Source: JAYPAN01 sp049597955
GTDB taxonomy: Bacteria; Pseudomonadota; Alphaproteobacteria; RS24
Direction of reading: 5' to 3'
DNA: 64,000 nucleotides
Assembly: GCA_049597955.1 (NCBI GenBank)
Contig: JBMYND010000002.1
Span: forward strand, 124,001 to 188,000
Positions within the stretch are counted from its first letter, which is position 1, and each line of letters begins with the position of its first letter. A program made the position numbers and the translations under genes. Below the pieces are notes generated by a model. The model was not told the DNA's origin. It saw nothing but the letters and a program-made list of their open reading frames with translations, and searched no databases. Below are positions 7,174 to 15,360 of this stretch, one piece after another.

Positions 7174-10100
7174 AATTTGACCGCCTGCGCCTGTCTGGCT
7201 TCAAAAGCTTTGTTGACCCGGTCGATCTCGACATTCTGCCGGGCATAACCGGCATTGTCGGGCCAAATGGCTGCGGCAAGTCGAACCTGTTGGAAGCCTT
7301 GCGCTGGGTGATGGGCGAAACCTCCTATAAATCCATGCGCGGGGCGGGCATGGAAGATGTGATTTTCTCCGGCACCAATGCGCGGCCCTCGCGCAATCAT
7401 GCCGAAGTGCAACTCTTTCTCGACAATAGCGCGCGCGGCGCACCGGCTGAATATAATGACAGCGACCACTTGGAAGTGGTGCGCCGCATTGAGCGCGAGG
7501 CCGGCTCGGCTTACCGCGTCAATGGCCGCGATGTGCGTGCCCGCGATGTGCAATTGCTGTTTGCCGATGCGTCCAGCGGCGCGCGCTCCAATGCATTGGT
7601 CAAGCAGGGGCAAATTGGCGAAATCATCAATGCCAAGCCGGAAGCGCGGCGGCGCATATTGGAAGAGGCCGCCGGTATTTCCGGTTTGCATTCGCGTCGC
7701 CATGAGGCGGAATTGCGCCTGCGCGGGGCCGAAAGCAATCTGGAAAAACTGGATGACACGCTGTCGGGCTTTGAAACCCAATATCGCCAGTTAAAGCGTC
7801 AGGCGCGCCAGGCCAGCCGCTATCGTAATATATCGGGCCAGATACGCGAGGTTGAGGCGCTGGCTTTGCATTTGCGCTGGCAAGAGGCCGTGGCAAGGCT
7901 GGCGGAAACCGAAACCGCCCTGATTGAAGCGCGCCAAAGCGTGGCGCAAGCCGGTTCGGCGGCCATGCAGGCCAGCACACAGCAATCTGACTTGCAGGCT
8001 AAATTGCCGGAATTGCGCATGGCTGAAACCGAAAAAGCCGCCGCATTGCGCCGCATTAAGCTGGAGCAGGACGGGCTGGAAGCCGAAGCGCGTCGGGCGC
8101 AGGAAATGGCGACACGGCTGGCCGAGCAATTGGCAAATATTGAGCAGGATATGGCGCGCGGGCGCGAAGCCTTGGCCGATGCCGGTGAGCAGCAGGAACG
8201 CTTGAAGGCCGAACAGGCTGAATTGCGCGCCGGCATTGCCGCCGATGAAAGCGAAGCCGAAAATGCGGCGGCGGCGCAAGTCGCGGCCCATGCCGAAAAA
8301 CTGCAAGCCGCCGAGGCAGCGTTGGATGCCTCTAACCGCGCTTTGGCTGAATATAGCGCGCAAAAACAGGCCTTGCAGGCCGGTGTGGAAGCCAATCAGG
8401 CGCGGCGTGAAAAATTGCAGGCCGAGCAGGCCAAGCTGGCCGAAACGCGTCAAGCGATTGAAGATGAAATTGCCGCCGATTTTGATTTGGCAGCACGGCG
8501 CAGCGCCTTGGCCGATGCTGAAACGCTGCACAGCAAAGCCGAGGCCGCTTTGCAAGCTGCTGCCGCCGCGCTTGAGGCGGCGACCAAGGCGCATGATGCG
8601 ACGCTTGAACCGGCGCGTCAGGCGCAGGCACGGCTTGAGCGTCTGGCCGGTGAGCGCGATGCTTTGCAGGCTATGGTGCTGCAAAATGCCGATGAAAACC
8701 ACGCCCCCATTGTTGACAGCATTACGGTGGAAGCCGGTTATGAAGTGGCGCTTGGCGCGGCGCTTGGCGATGATTTGGAAGTGGCCGCCAATGAAGCCGC
8801 CGCCGCCCATTGGGGGGCTTTGGGCGAGAAGGAGGCCGATGCCTCCCTGCCGGATAATGTGGCGTCACTGGCGCAATTTGTATCGGGCGCGCCGCGTCTG
8901 ATACGGCGTTTGTCGCAAATCGGGCTGGTGCCGCAGGCCGATGGGGCTCAATTGCAAAAAGCCTTGAAGCCCGGTCAGCGTTTGGTATCGCTGGAAGGGG
9001 ATTTATGGCGTTGGGATGGCTATTGCGCCGCCGCCGATGCGCCGGTCGCTGCCGCCCAAAGGCTGGCCCAGCGCAATCGATTGGAAGATGTGTTGGCATT
9101 GGTGCCGCAAGCCGAGCAGGATGCTGAAAAAGCCCATCAGGCGGTGGCCGAAGCCTTGGCCGTGCGGCAGGCAAAAACGCAAACCCATGAGGCCGCGCGC
9201 AGTGCCTTGGCCGAGGCGCAAAACGCGCTTGGCGAAGCGCGCCAGAATACGGCGCAGGCCGAGGCCGGTTTGGCAACCCAGCAAGCCAAGCTCAATGCGT
9301 TGGAGCAGGCGCAGGCGCGCATTGCCGGTGATTTGGAAGAGATTAACGCCGCCGAGGCGACGGCGCGGGAAAATCTGCAATTGGTTTTGCAGGACAGTGC
9401 CGATGAGCAAGCATTGGCCGAGGCGGTTAACGCAGCGCGTGGCGAGGTTGAACAATGTCGCGGCGGGTTGAGCGAGGCGCAGGCGACATTGCAAAATCTG
9501 CAAAGCCAGCGGCAAGCGCGCGACAGCCGCCTGAGCCGCATCAGCGAAGATTTGGCGCAATGGAAAACGCGCCATGAGACGGCCAATGCGCAATTGCAGG
9601 ATTTGGCGGCACGCCAAGAAACAATGACGCAAGAAAAGGCCGATATGGATGCTGTGCCAGACCAATTGGCCGAGCGACGCGGGCAATTGGCTGATTTGGT
9701 GGCGGCGGCAGAAACCGAGCGCCAGCAGGCGGCTGATAATTTGGCCGAAGCCGAAAATGCGCTCAGTGCGGCCGATGCGGATATGCGCGCCACCCAAGCG
9801 CGGCATGGCGAAGCGCGGGAATTGCAAGCGCGGCTGGAAGCGACCAAGGAAGGCGACGCGCAGCGTGTTGAGGAGACCGCCCAGCGCATCCGTGAGGCTT
9901 TGCAGGCCGAGCCGGAACAGGCTTTGGCCATTTCCGCCCATGATACGGACAAGCCATTCCCCGATGTCGAGGCGATGGAAACCAAATTGGAGAAATTGCG
10001 GCGCGAGCGCGAAACTTTGGGCGGGGTGAATTTGCGGGCCGAGGAAGAAGCGGTCGAATTGGCGGCGCAGATTGAAAGCCTGACCCAAGAGCGCGACGAG

Positions 10101-10691
10101 TTGACCGTGGCGATTAACAAATTGCGCCACGGTATCGGCCAGTTAAACCGCGAGGGGCGGCAGAGGCTGTTGGCCGCTTTTGAGACGGTGAACGGCCATT
10201 TCCGGCGGCTGTTCACGCAATTATTTGGCGGCGGCGAAGCGCGCCTTGAGCTGACCGAAAGCGATGACCCTTTGCAGGCCGGGTTGGAAATTATTGCCCA
10301 TGCGCCGGGCAAAAAACCGCAGCTTTTGTCGCTGTTATCGGGCGGCGAGCAGGCTTTGACGGCGATGGCGCTGATTTTTGCCGTATTCCTGACCAATCCG
10401 TCGCCGATTTGTGTGCTTGATGAGGTGGACGCACCGCTTGATGACGCCAATGTCGAGCGTTTTTGTAATTTGCTGAAGGAAATTGCCGATGAGACCGATA
10501 CGCGGTTTTTGCTGATTACCCATCATGCGCTGACCATGGCGCGGGTTGACCGGCTGTTCGGCGTGACCATGCAGGAACGCGGTGTCAGCCAGCTTTTATC
10601 GGTAGATTTGACCACGGCGGAGCAATTTGCCGAGACTGGCCGCGACAAAAACGCCATGCGTCAAGAAAACGAAATAAAATCAGCAGGTTAG
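7170..10691 (+). CDS. smc: Chromosome segregation protein SMC
   Basis: 1173 residues, normal length. An N-terminal ABC half with Walker A GPNGCGKSN (residues 31-39) is followed by a long coiled coil rich in Ala/Glu/Gln/Lys, a hinge around residues 510-650, a second coiled coil, and a C-terminal ABC half with signature LLSGGEQALTAMALIF and Walker B PICVLDEVDAPLDDAN. SMC forms the ring of the condensin-like complex with ScpA/ScpB (not in this window) and compacts and segregates the chromosome. It is translationally coupled to the DsbA-like gene. Confidence 0.97.
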   Translation: MKFDRLRLSGFKSFVDPVDLDILPGITGIVGPNGCGKSNLLEALRWVMGETSYKSMRGAGMEDVIFSGTNARPSRNHAEVQLFLDNSARGAPAEYNDSDHLEVVRRIEREAGSAYRVNGRDVRARDVQLLFADASSGARSNALVKQGQIGEIINAKPEARRRILEEAAGISGLHSRRHEAELRLRGAESNLEKLDDTLSGFETQYRQLKRQARQASRYRNISGQIREVEALALHLRWQEAVARLAETETALIEARQSVAQAGSAAMQASTQQSDLQAKLPELRMAETEKAAALRRIKLEQDGLEAEARRAQEMATRLAEQLANIEQDMARGREALADAGEQQERLKAEQAELRAGIAADESEAENAAAAQVAAHAEKLQAAEAALDASNRALAEYSAQKQALQAGVEANQARREKLQAEQAKLAETRQAIEDEIAADFDLAARRSALADAETLHSKAEAALQAAAAALEAATKAHDATLEPARQAQARLERLAGERDALQAMVLQNADENHAPIVDSITVEAGYEVALGAALGDDLEVAANEAAAAHWGALGEKEADASLPDNVASLAQFVSGAPRLIRRLSQIGLVPQADGAQLQKALKPGQRLVSLEGDLWRWDGYCAAADAPVAAAQRLAQRNRLEDVLALVPQAEQDAEKAHQAVAEALAVRQAKTQTHEAARSALAEAQNALGEARQNTAQAEAGLATQQAKLNALEQAQARIAGDLEEINAAEATARENLQLVLQDSADEQALAEAVNAARGEVEQCRGGLSEAQATLQNLQSQRQARDSRLSRISEDLAQWKTRHETANAQLQDLAARQETMTQEKADMDAVPDQLAERRGQLADLVAAAETERQQAADNLAEAENALSAADADMRATQARHGEARELQARLEATKEGDAQRVEETAQRIREALQAEPEQALAISAHDTDKPFPDVEAMETKLEKLRRERETLGGVNLRAEEEAVELAAQIESLTQERDELTVAINKLRHGIGQLNREGRQRLLAAFETVNGHFRRLFTQLFGGGEARLELTESDDPLQAGLEIIAHAPGKKPQLLSLLSGGEQALTAMALIFAVFLTNPSPICVLDEVDAPLDDANVERFCNLLKEIADETDTRFLLITHHALTMARVDRLFGVTMQERGVSQLLSVDLTTAEQFAETGRDKNAMRQENEIKSAG

Positions 10692-10706
10692 AATATGTGT
10701 GGCGGC

Positions 10707-10735
10707 TTGACATTCGCGAAACTGCAAAGTAGTGT
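10707..10735 (+). promoter_or_regulatory. Predicted promoter of the atp (Fo) operon
   Basis: TTGACA (10707-10712), 17-bp spacer, TAGTGT (10730-10735), in the gap between smc and atpI. The -35 hexamer is perfect and the -10 is weak, a pattern often seen in alphaproteobacterial housekeeping promoters. Confidence 0.5.
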
Positions 10736-10779
10736 GCGCGGCAATCGGGTAGCGATTTCGCACCTTTTCAGAGGCTGAT

Positions 10780-11112
10780 ATGGGCGCGCCGGACGAGCAA
10801 GATAGGCTTTCCCGGCTGTCGGAAAAAATAGCAGCCAAACGGGAAGATGCACAACCGGCGCCATCGCGTCGGGGCGAAGGCTCGGCTTTGGGGCTGGCTT
10901 ATCGCCTGACAGTGGAAATGCTGGCCGGTATCGGGGTTGGCGGCTTTCTTGGCTGGTGGCTCGATAAAGTGCTTGGAACAGCACCTTTATGCCTGCTGAT
11001 TATGCTGTTTCTCGGCATGGGGGCAGGGCTTATGAATTCCGTTCGAACCGTGGCTGAAATGCGCCGCGCCTTGGACAAACAGCAGGATGGGCCCGGGTCA
11101 GGGTCGGATTGA
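10780..11112 (+). CDS. atpI: ATP synthase subunit I (AtpI/AtpR-like)
   Basis: 110-residue small membrane protein, first gene of the Fo operon. A charged N-terminus (residues 1-37) is followed by two hydrophobic helices (around 45-66 and 70-90) with the family pattern GIGVGGFLGWWLDKVLGTAP. It assists c-ring assembly and Mg uptake in related systems and is not catalytic. Upstream lies a TTGACA promoter. The stop precedes the GTG of atpB closely. Confidence 0.88.
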   Translation: MGAPDEQDRLSRLSEKIAAKREDAQPAPSRRGEGSALGLAYRLTVEMLAGIGVGGFLGWWLDKVLGTAPLCLLIMLFLGMGAGLMNSVRTVAEMRRALDKQQDGPGSGSD

Positions 11113-11122
11113 GGAGAATTTC

Positions 11123-11899
11123 GTGGCTGGCAGTAAAAACGCTGAAGGTGGCGCTGGTCTGGATCCAATGCACCAGTTTGAGGTGCATCCGATTGTCGAA
11201 TTGCCGCAAATTGGCGGCATTGATGTCTCCTTCACCAATGCCTCGCTGTGGATGGCTTTGGCTGTCGGCTCTGTCAGCCTGCTTATGATTGCCGCTTCGC
11301 GCCCGACCAATTTAGTGCCGGGGCGCCTGCAATTGCTCGGCGAAATGGCCTATAGTTTTGTTGCCAATATGATTAAGGAAAATATCGGCACGGAAGGGAT
11401 GAAATTCTTCCCGTTTATTTTCACACTTTTCATGTTCATCCTGTTTTGCAACATGCTCGGCATGCTGCCCTACAGCTATACGGTCACCAGCCATTTGATT
11501 GTCACTTTCGCGCTGGCCGCGACCGTGTTTATGCTGGTGACGCTGGTCGGGTTTTTCCGTCATGGTATTGGCTTTTTGAAATTGTTTGTGCCGTCGGGCA
11601 TTCCGGTGGTGTTGCTGCCCTTGCTGGTGGTGATTGAGGTGATTTCCTATCTCACCCGCCCGGTCAGCCTGTCCGTGCGTTTATTCGGCAATATGATGGC
11701 CGGTCATACCATGCTGAAGATTTTTGGCGGTTTTGTGGTCGGGCTTGGCTCGGCCGGTTTGGTGCCGCTGGCAATTGCGCCTTTCGCGCTGATGGTCGCC
11801 TTTACCGGCTTGGAATTGCTGATTGCCGGATTGCAGGCTTATGTATTTACCATTTTGACCTGCATATATCTCAACGAAGCCATTCACATGGATCACTGA
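11123..11899 (+). CDS. atpB: F1Fo ATP synthase subunit a
   Basis: 258 residues, several membrane helices; it forms the proton half-channels of Fo. The essential arginine sits in RPVSLSVRLFGNMMAGH. HQFEVHPI near the N-terminus is typical of alphaproteobacterial AtpB. The frame is open from an ATG at 11087 inside atpI, but GTG 11123 is preferred because GAGGAG (11111-11116) lies at the right distance. It sits between atpI and atpE. Confidence 0.95.
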   Translation: MAGSKNAEGGAGLDPMHQFEVHPIVELPQIGGIDVSFTNASLWMALAVGSVSLLMIAASRPTNLVPGRLQLLGEMAYSFVANMIKENIGTEGMKFFPFIFTLFMFILFCNMLGMLPYSYTVTSHLIVTFALAATVFMLVTLVGFFRHGIGFLKLFVPSGIPVVLLPLLVVIEVISYLTRPVSLSVRLFGNMMAGHTMLKIFGGFVVGLGSAGLVPLAIAPFALMVAFTGLELLIAGLQAYVFTILTCIYLNEAIHMDH

Positions 11900-11973
11900 C
11901 ACGCCATTTGAAACATTGTTAACCCCAAACTTTCTCACTCAAACGCCCAAGGGCAAAATTGGAGGATAAAATC

Positions 11974-12201
11974 ATGGAAGCAGAAGCAGCAAAATATATC
12001 GGAGCCGGGATTGCCTGTATCGCTCTTGCCGGTGCCGGCATCAGCATTGGCACAATTTTCGGTAATTTTCTGGCCGGTGCATTGCGCAACCCGTCAGCCG
12101 CACAAAGCCAGTTCCCGAATCTGCTTTTGGGCTTTGCCCTGGCAGAAGCGACCGGTCTGTTCGGCCTGATTATCGCGCTCATCCTGCTGTTTGTGGTCTG
12201 A
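11974..12201 (+). CDS. atpE: F1Fo ATP synthase subunit c
   Basis: 75-residue proteolipid of two helices joined by the polar loop ALRNPSA. The proton-carrying carboxylate is Glu58 in FALAEATGLFG; glutamate rather than aspartate is usual in this class. Start chosen at ATG 11974, with GGAGG at 11961-11965; an in-frame TTG at 11959 would swallow that ribosome-binding site. The strong site fits the high copy number of subunit c. Confidence 0.96.
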   Translation: MEAEAAKYIGAGIACIALAGAGISIGTIFGNFLAGALRNPSAAQSQFPNLLLGFALAEATGLFGLIIALILLFVV

Positions 12202-12239
12202 GGCTTAATCGCCCCACACGGCGTTAACAGGAGACTGCC

Positions 12240-12725
12240 ATGCCGCAGCTTGACCCGTCGAGCTTTGGTTCCCAGCTTTTTTGGCTGGCCCTGAGCTTTG
12301 TCACGCTTTATCTGATTATGTCTTTTCTGGTTGTGCCGCGCATTGGCGGCACGCTCTCTGCACGCCAGAAAAAAATTGATGATTGCCTGTCGCAGGCTGA
12401 AGCCTTGCGGGCGCGGGCGGAACAAGCCCAAGCGGAATATGAAGCCGCTTTGGCTGACAGCCGTTCGCGGGCGCTGGTCATGATGCAGGATATGCGGGCG
12501 GAAATGCAGGCCGAGGCTGACCGGCAAAAAGCCGAGCTGGATGAAAAACTGGCCGCGCAAAACGCCGAATTTGAACAACGCCTTGCACAAGCGCGTCAAC
12601 AGGCCATGGCCGGGCTGAATGAAGCTGCTGTCAGCGTCGTCGGCGATGTTATGACCGCCATACAGCTTGATGTTGCCGATGAGGCCACGATCAGGGCCAG
12701 CATAGACAAGGCGTCGGCCAATTAG
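12240..12725 (+). CDS. atpG: F1Fo ATP synthase subunit b' (first b-type subunit)
   Basis: 161 residues. One N-terminal membrane helix (residues 12-33) is followed by a long charged coiled coil (about 40-130), forming one half of the peripheral stalk. Alphaproteobacteria carry two divergent b subunits, b' and b, in tandem, and this is the first copy (FGSQLFWLALSFVTLYL is typical of b'). AGGAG lies upstream. The symbol follows one convention; atpF2 is also used. Confidence 0.93.
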   Translation: MPQLDPSSFGSQLFWLALSFVTLYLIMSFLVVPRIGGTLSARQKKIDDCLSQAEALRARAEQAQAEYEAALADSRSRALVMMQDMRAEMQAEADRQKAELDEKLAAQNAEFEQRLAQARQQAMAGLNEAAVSVVGDVMTAIQLDVADEATIRASIDKASAN

Positions 12726-12740
12726 GCGGAGAAGATAACC

Positions 12741-13223
12741 ATGTTTGATGAAAGTTTCTTTGTCGCCCTTGCTTTTGTGACCGTGATTGGGGCGCTGGTA
12801 TTTGCCGGTCTGCCGCGGCGTCTGACGGCGGCGCTGGATGATGGCGCGCAGAAAATCGCCAATGATATTGCCGAGGCCGAAGCCCTGCTCAAGGAAGCGC
12901 AGGACGTCGTCGCCGATTATGAAAAGCGCAGTGCCGAAGCATTGGCAAAAGCGGAGGAAATTCTCGCCGACGCCAAACAGCGGGCCAATGCCGAGGCCGA
13001 AGAAGCCTCGCGTAAATTGCAGGAAGCGATTGAACGGCGCACGCAGCAAGCCGAAGAGCGATTTGCCCGCGCCGAATTAATGCTGGTCAAAGAGATTCGC
13101 GCCGAACTGACCGAAACGGCAATGCGCGCCGTCGAAGGGCTGATTGCCGAAGGGTTAGGCGATGACAAGGCGCAAAAAGTCATTGATGACAATATCGCCG
13201 AATTGCCGATGCATTTGAATTAG
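12741..13223 (+). CDS. atpF: F1Fo ATP synthase subunit b
   Basis: 160 residues. An N-terminal membrane helix (residues 5-25) is followed by an Ala/Glu/Lys-rich coiled coil; it pairs with b' in the peripheral stalk. It starts 15 bp after b' and ends the Fo operon. F1 genes (atpHAGDC) are not in the window, as is normal for this class, where Fo and F1 form separate operons. Confidence 0.94.
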   Translation: MFDESFFVALAFVTVIGALVFAGLPRRLTAALDDGAQKIANDIAEAEALLKEAQDVVADYEKRSAEALAKAEEILADAKQRANAEAEEASRKLQEAIERRTQQAEERFARAELMLVKEIRAELTETAMRAVEGLIAEGLGDDKAQKVIDDNIAELPMHLN

Positions 13224-13245
13224 GCTTATGGCTTCGCTGCCGCCT

Positions 13246-13323
13246 TTAGGCAGACATGTAAAAACCTACCGTCATTGCCAGCACAATATAGGCAATATAA
13301 GCGACATAGATAATGCGTGTCAT
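13246..13323 (-). CDS. Predicted 25-residue single-span membrane peptide
   Basis: Not recognised. ATG at 13323-13321, stop TAA at 13248-13246. The peptide starts MTRIIYVAYIAY, continues as an uninterrupted hydrophobic stretch and ends GFYMSA, so it would be one membrane helix with a positively charged N-terminus (N-in). GGGGA lies 7 to 8 bases before the ATG. It sits between the convergent atpF and slt genes, behind slt on the same strand, and is preceded by a strongly folded leader (13333-13476). Supporting signs are the ribosome-binding site, the clean hydrophobic composition and the otherwise unexplained gap. Without homologues it remains a prediction. Confidence 0.5.
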   Translation of the reverse strand: MTRIIYVAYIAYIVLAMTVGFYMSA

Positions 13324-13332
13324 GCGGGCTTC

Positions 13333-13476
13333 CCCTTGCTTTTATTGACAGCCGACAAATGCAAGTGTCGGGCTGTGCTTATTCCAATCCGCAAAGAAAG
13401 AAATCCCGCCTTTTTCCCAAAGCAGGGTGTTGTATCGGGCGAGCAACCCGACAGGGTCGCTCGGACTGGAATAAGC
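13333..13476 (-). promoter_or_regulatory. Structured RNA leader, possible pseudoknot over a ribosome-binding site
   Basis: Read on the minus strand: a 14-bp helix (13476-13463 with 13390-13377, one A-C mismatch) closes a domain holding a second hairpin (CGAGC-A-ACCC, loop GACA, at 13440-13463 on the plus strand). Directly adjacent is a 10-bp hairpin, ACAGCCCGACA with TGTCGGCTGT (one bulged C, 8-nt loop, 13376-13348). Its loop contains CTTGC (plus 13361-13365), which can pair with GCAAG of the Shine-Dalgarno region GCAAGGGG (plus 13335-13339) across an A-rich linker. No T-run follows, so a terminator is unlikely. Known riboswitch classes were not recognised. Confidence 0.45.
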
Positions 13477-13554
13477 CCGTAAAAGCTAAGAAAAATTTAA
13501 CGGTGGCGCAATCAATATCTCTGCTGCCCGATAGCGGGAGATGCGGGGCGCGGC

Positions 13555-15360
13555 TTAATTGCCCAGCATGGCAGGAATAATCGGCGGCTGGTCGGGCTGT
13601 TTTGGTTGCGGTGCATGAATTGGCCAGCTTTCTGCTGCCAAAATGCGTTGGCTGGTCGGCTCTTGGCCGAATTTATGGCGATAAATCCAAACATTCGCCA
13701 TGACTTTCTGCACATAGCTGCGGGTTTCACCGGCCCGCATGCTTTCAATAAACAAAAGCGGGTCTTTGACTTCGCTCAATTCACGCTGCCAGCGCCGCAC
13801 GGTTCCCGGCCCGGCATTATAGCCCGCCAAGGCAAGAATCAGATTGCCGTCAAAATATTTTTCGGTCAGCAGCATTTGTAAATAAGTCTGGCCAATCTCG
13901 ATATTCAGCTTGCCGTCAAGCAATTGGTCGCGGCCACTGCGCCGGTAAAGGCGGCGGTCGCCGGTTACAAAAGCCGCCGTGCGCGGCATGATTTGCATCA
14001 GCCCGCGCGCACCCGCATGCGATTTGGCATGTGCCTTAAAGCGGCTTTCCTGGCGGATGAGGCTGAACAGCAGGGCCGGGTCAATATCAATTTTGTGTTG
14101 GTCATTAAGCTCCGGATAGCTGCTTTCATACAGCAAAAGCGGCAGGCCGGTGCCGATTTGCGCGCTCAGTCTTTCAGCCAAAGCCAATTGCACGGCCGGA
14201 TAGCCTTCCATGCGTGTATAGGCCAAAAGCGCGCGTGCTTCCGGCTCGGTAAGCCGCTCTTGCAGATAAAGCAATTCAAGTTCACCAAGCCCATCCTGGC
14301 CTGCTTCCCTCAATGCTTCGGCACGGCGCAGGGCGGGATGGGTTTTGAAAATCGTCTCAGCATCTGCATTGGCGCGCTTCCAGGCAATAAGCGGGCCACC
14401 GGCAATATGCTGCATGGCCAGCAGGGCGTAGAAATTGGCACCGCTGGCCGCTGCCGCTTTGAAATGGGTTTCGGCGCGGGCAATTTCGCCGGTCTGGCGC
14501 AGGCTGCGCGCCGCCCAGAATGAGCCGCGCGCGCGCAATGCTTCACTGGCCGTGCGGTTTTCGGCCAGCCGTTCAAAATGCAAAGTCGCCAAATCGGTTT
14601 TGCCAAGCCGGAAAGCGGCCAGCCCGGCATGCCAGTCGGCCATTTGCACATAGCGGCGACTGCGCGTGGCTTCGCGGGCGATTTTCAGCGATTCGGTAAT
14701 TTTGCCTTCAATATAATAGCTGCGCGCGATCAGTGATTTCAGAAAATCGGTTTCGGCCTTGGACAGCCGCGCGCTTTGGCGGCGTTGCGATATATATTTC
14801 AGCGCCTGGGTTGGGCGTTCGCGCCGCACATAGCTGGTCACGCGGTTTTTTATCCGCCGTTTGACCCGAGTGCGGAATAGCGGGTTTTCCCCTTTTGCCG
14901 TGTGGTGATAAACCCGTGATGGCGGGCGCTTGGGCATGGCGACGCCGCGCGGTTTGCGCTTTTGCGCCAGCTTATAGACCCGCCATGCGCCGGGCTGGTC
15001 GGCATAGTTTTTCAACCAATCGCGCAATTCTGTCCAGCGCGCGCGATAGCCCGTCGGGTGCATATAGCGTTGATACAGCACATGGCCCATCAGCAAAGTG
15101 TCATCCAACTCATTTATCAGCCGGTCAGCACGATCCCATTTGGCATCGGCCTGTAATTTGAAAATGCGCTCATATAAAACCGCATCGGGCAGCGTGTCGG
15201 GGCCGGCAAAAGCCGGGCGCGGCAGGGGCGAGAAGCGGTTCTCAGCCTTGGCCACTTGGGCCGCTTGGGCCGCTTGGGCAGCCGGCATTGCCAGCGCAAG
15301 CAGACAGGCCAAGGTCAAGCCCGCCTGCATGATTGACAAAACCGGTCGCCGCATCGTCAT
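13555..15360 (-). CDS. slt: Soluble lytic murein transglycosylase (Slt-type)
   Basis: 601 residues. A signal peptide (hydrophobic core, AMPAAQA-type cleavage region around residue 28-30) is followed by an alpha-helical superhelical region of repeats, then the C-terminal lysozyme-like SLT domain. The catalytic glutamate is Glu438 in SLIRQESRFKA, followed by GARGLMQIMP and ALAGYNAGPG. It cleaves peptidoglycan glycan strands in the periplasm, leaving 1,6-anhydroMurNAc ends. Start taken at 15360, overlapping the UDG stop by ATGA; an upstream frame extension to 15405 would lie inside the UDG gene and delay the signal peptide. Confidence 0.94.
   Translation of the reverse strand: MTMRRPVLSIMQAGLTLACLLALAMPAAQAAQAAQVAKAENRFSPLPRPAFAGPDTLPDAVLYERIFKLQADAKWDRADRLINELDDTLLMGHVLYQRYMHPTGYRARWTELRDWLKNYADQPGAWRVYKLAQKRKPRGVAMPKRPPSRVYHHTAKGENPLFRTRVKRRIKNRVTSYVRRERPTQALKYISQRRQSARLSKAETDFLKSLIARSYYIEGKITESLKIAREATRSRRYVQMADWHAGLAAFRLGKTDLATLHFERLAENRTASEALRARGSFWAARSLRQTGEIARAETHFKAAAASGANFYALLAMQHIAGGPLIAWKRANADAETIFKTHPALRRAEALREAGQDGLGELELLYLQERLTEPEARALLAYTRMEGYPAVQLALAERLSAQIGTGLPLLLYESSYPELNDQHKIDIDPALLFSLIRQESRFKAHAKSHAGARGLMQIMPRTAAFVTGDRRLYRRSGRDQLLDGKLNIEIGQTYLQMLLTEKYFDGNLILALAGYNAGPGTVRRWQRELSEVKDPLLFIESMRAGETRSYVQKVMANVWIYRHKFGQEPTSQRILAAESWPIHAPQPKQPDQPPIIPAMLGN

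Larger units (their letters stand above)
13224..13554. other. 331-bp atpF-slt gap without long ORF
   Basis: The only gap above 300 bp in the window. It holds the 25-residue peptide gene (13246-13323, minus) and the folded element at 13333-13476. The remaining ~80 bp next to slt are AT-rich (AAAAATTTAA around 13491-13500) and show no convincing promoter. A small hairpin CTGCC-N7-GGCAG (13237-13254) behind atpF has no T-run. Confidence 0.6.

Noticed and set aside
7791..8810. 339-codon minus-strand frame inside smc
   Set aside because: Shadow of the smc coiled coil; composition (Gly/Phe/Arg/Leu-rich) is not protein-like.
9137..10450. 437-codon open frame on the minus strand inside smc, Ser/Ala-rich
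   Set aside because: It is the mirror of the Ala/Glu-rich coiled-coil coding of smc, has no recognisable domain and no ribosome-binding site.
13333..13476. Folded element as a bidirectional atpF/slt terminator
   Set aside because: No T-run follows the stems on either strand, and the adjacent loop pairs with a ribosome-binding site instead.
13333..13476. SRP RNA, tmRNA or SAM-II riboswitch identity for the folded element
   Set aside because: The SRP GGAAGGAAGCAGCC-type loop and tmRNA features are absent, and conserved SAM-II bases do not match by eye.
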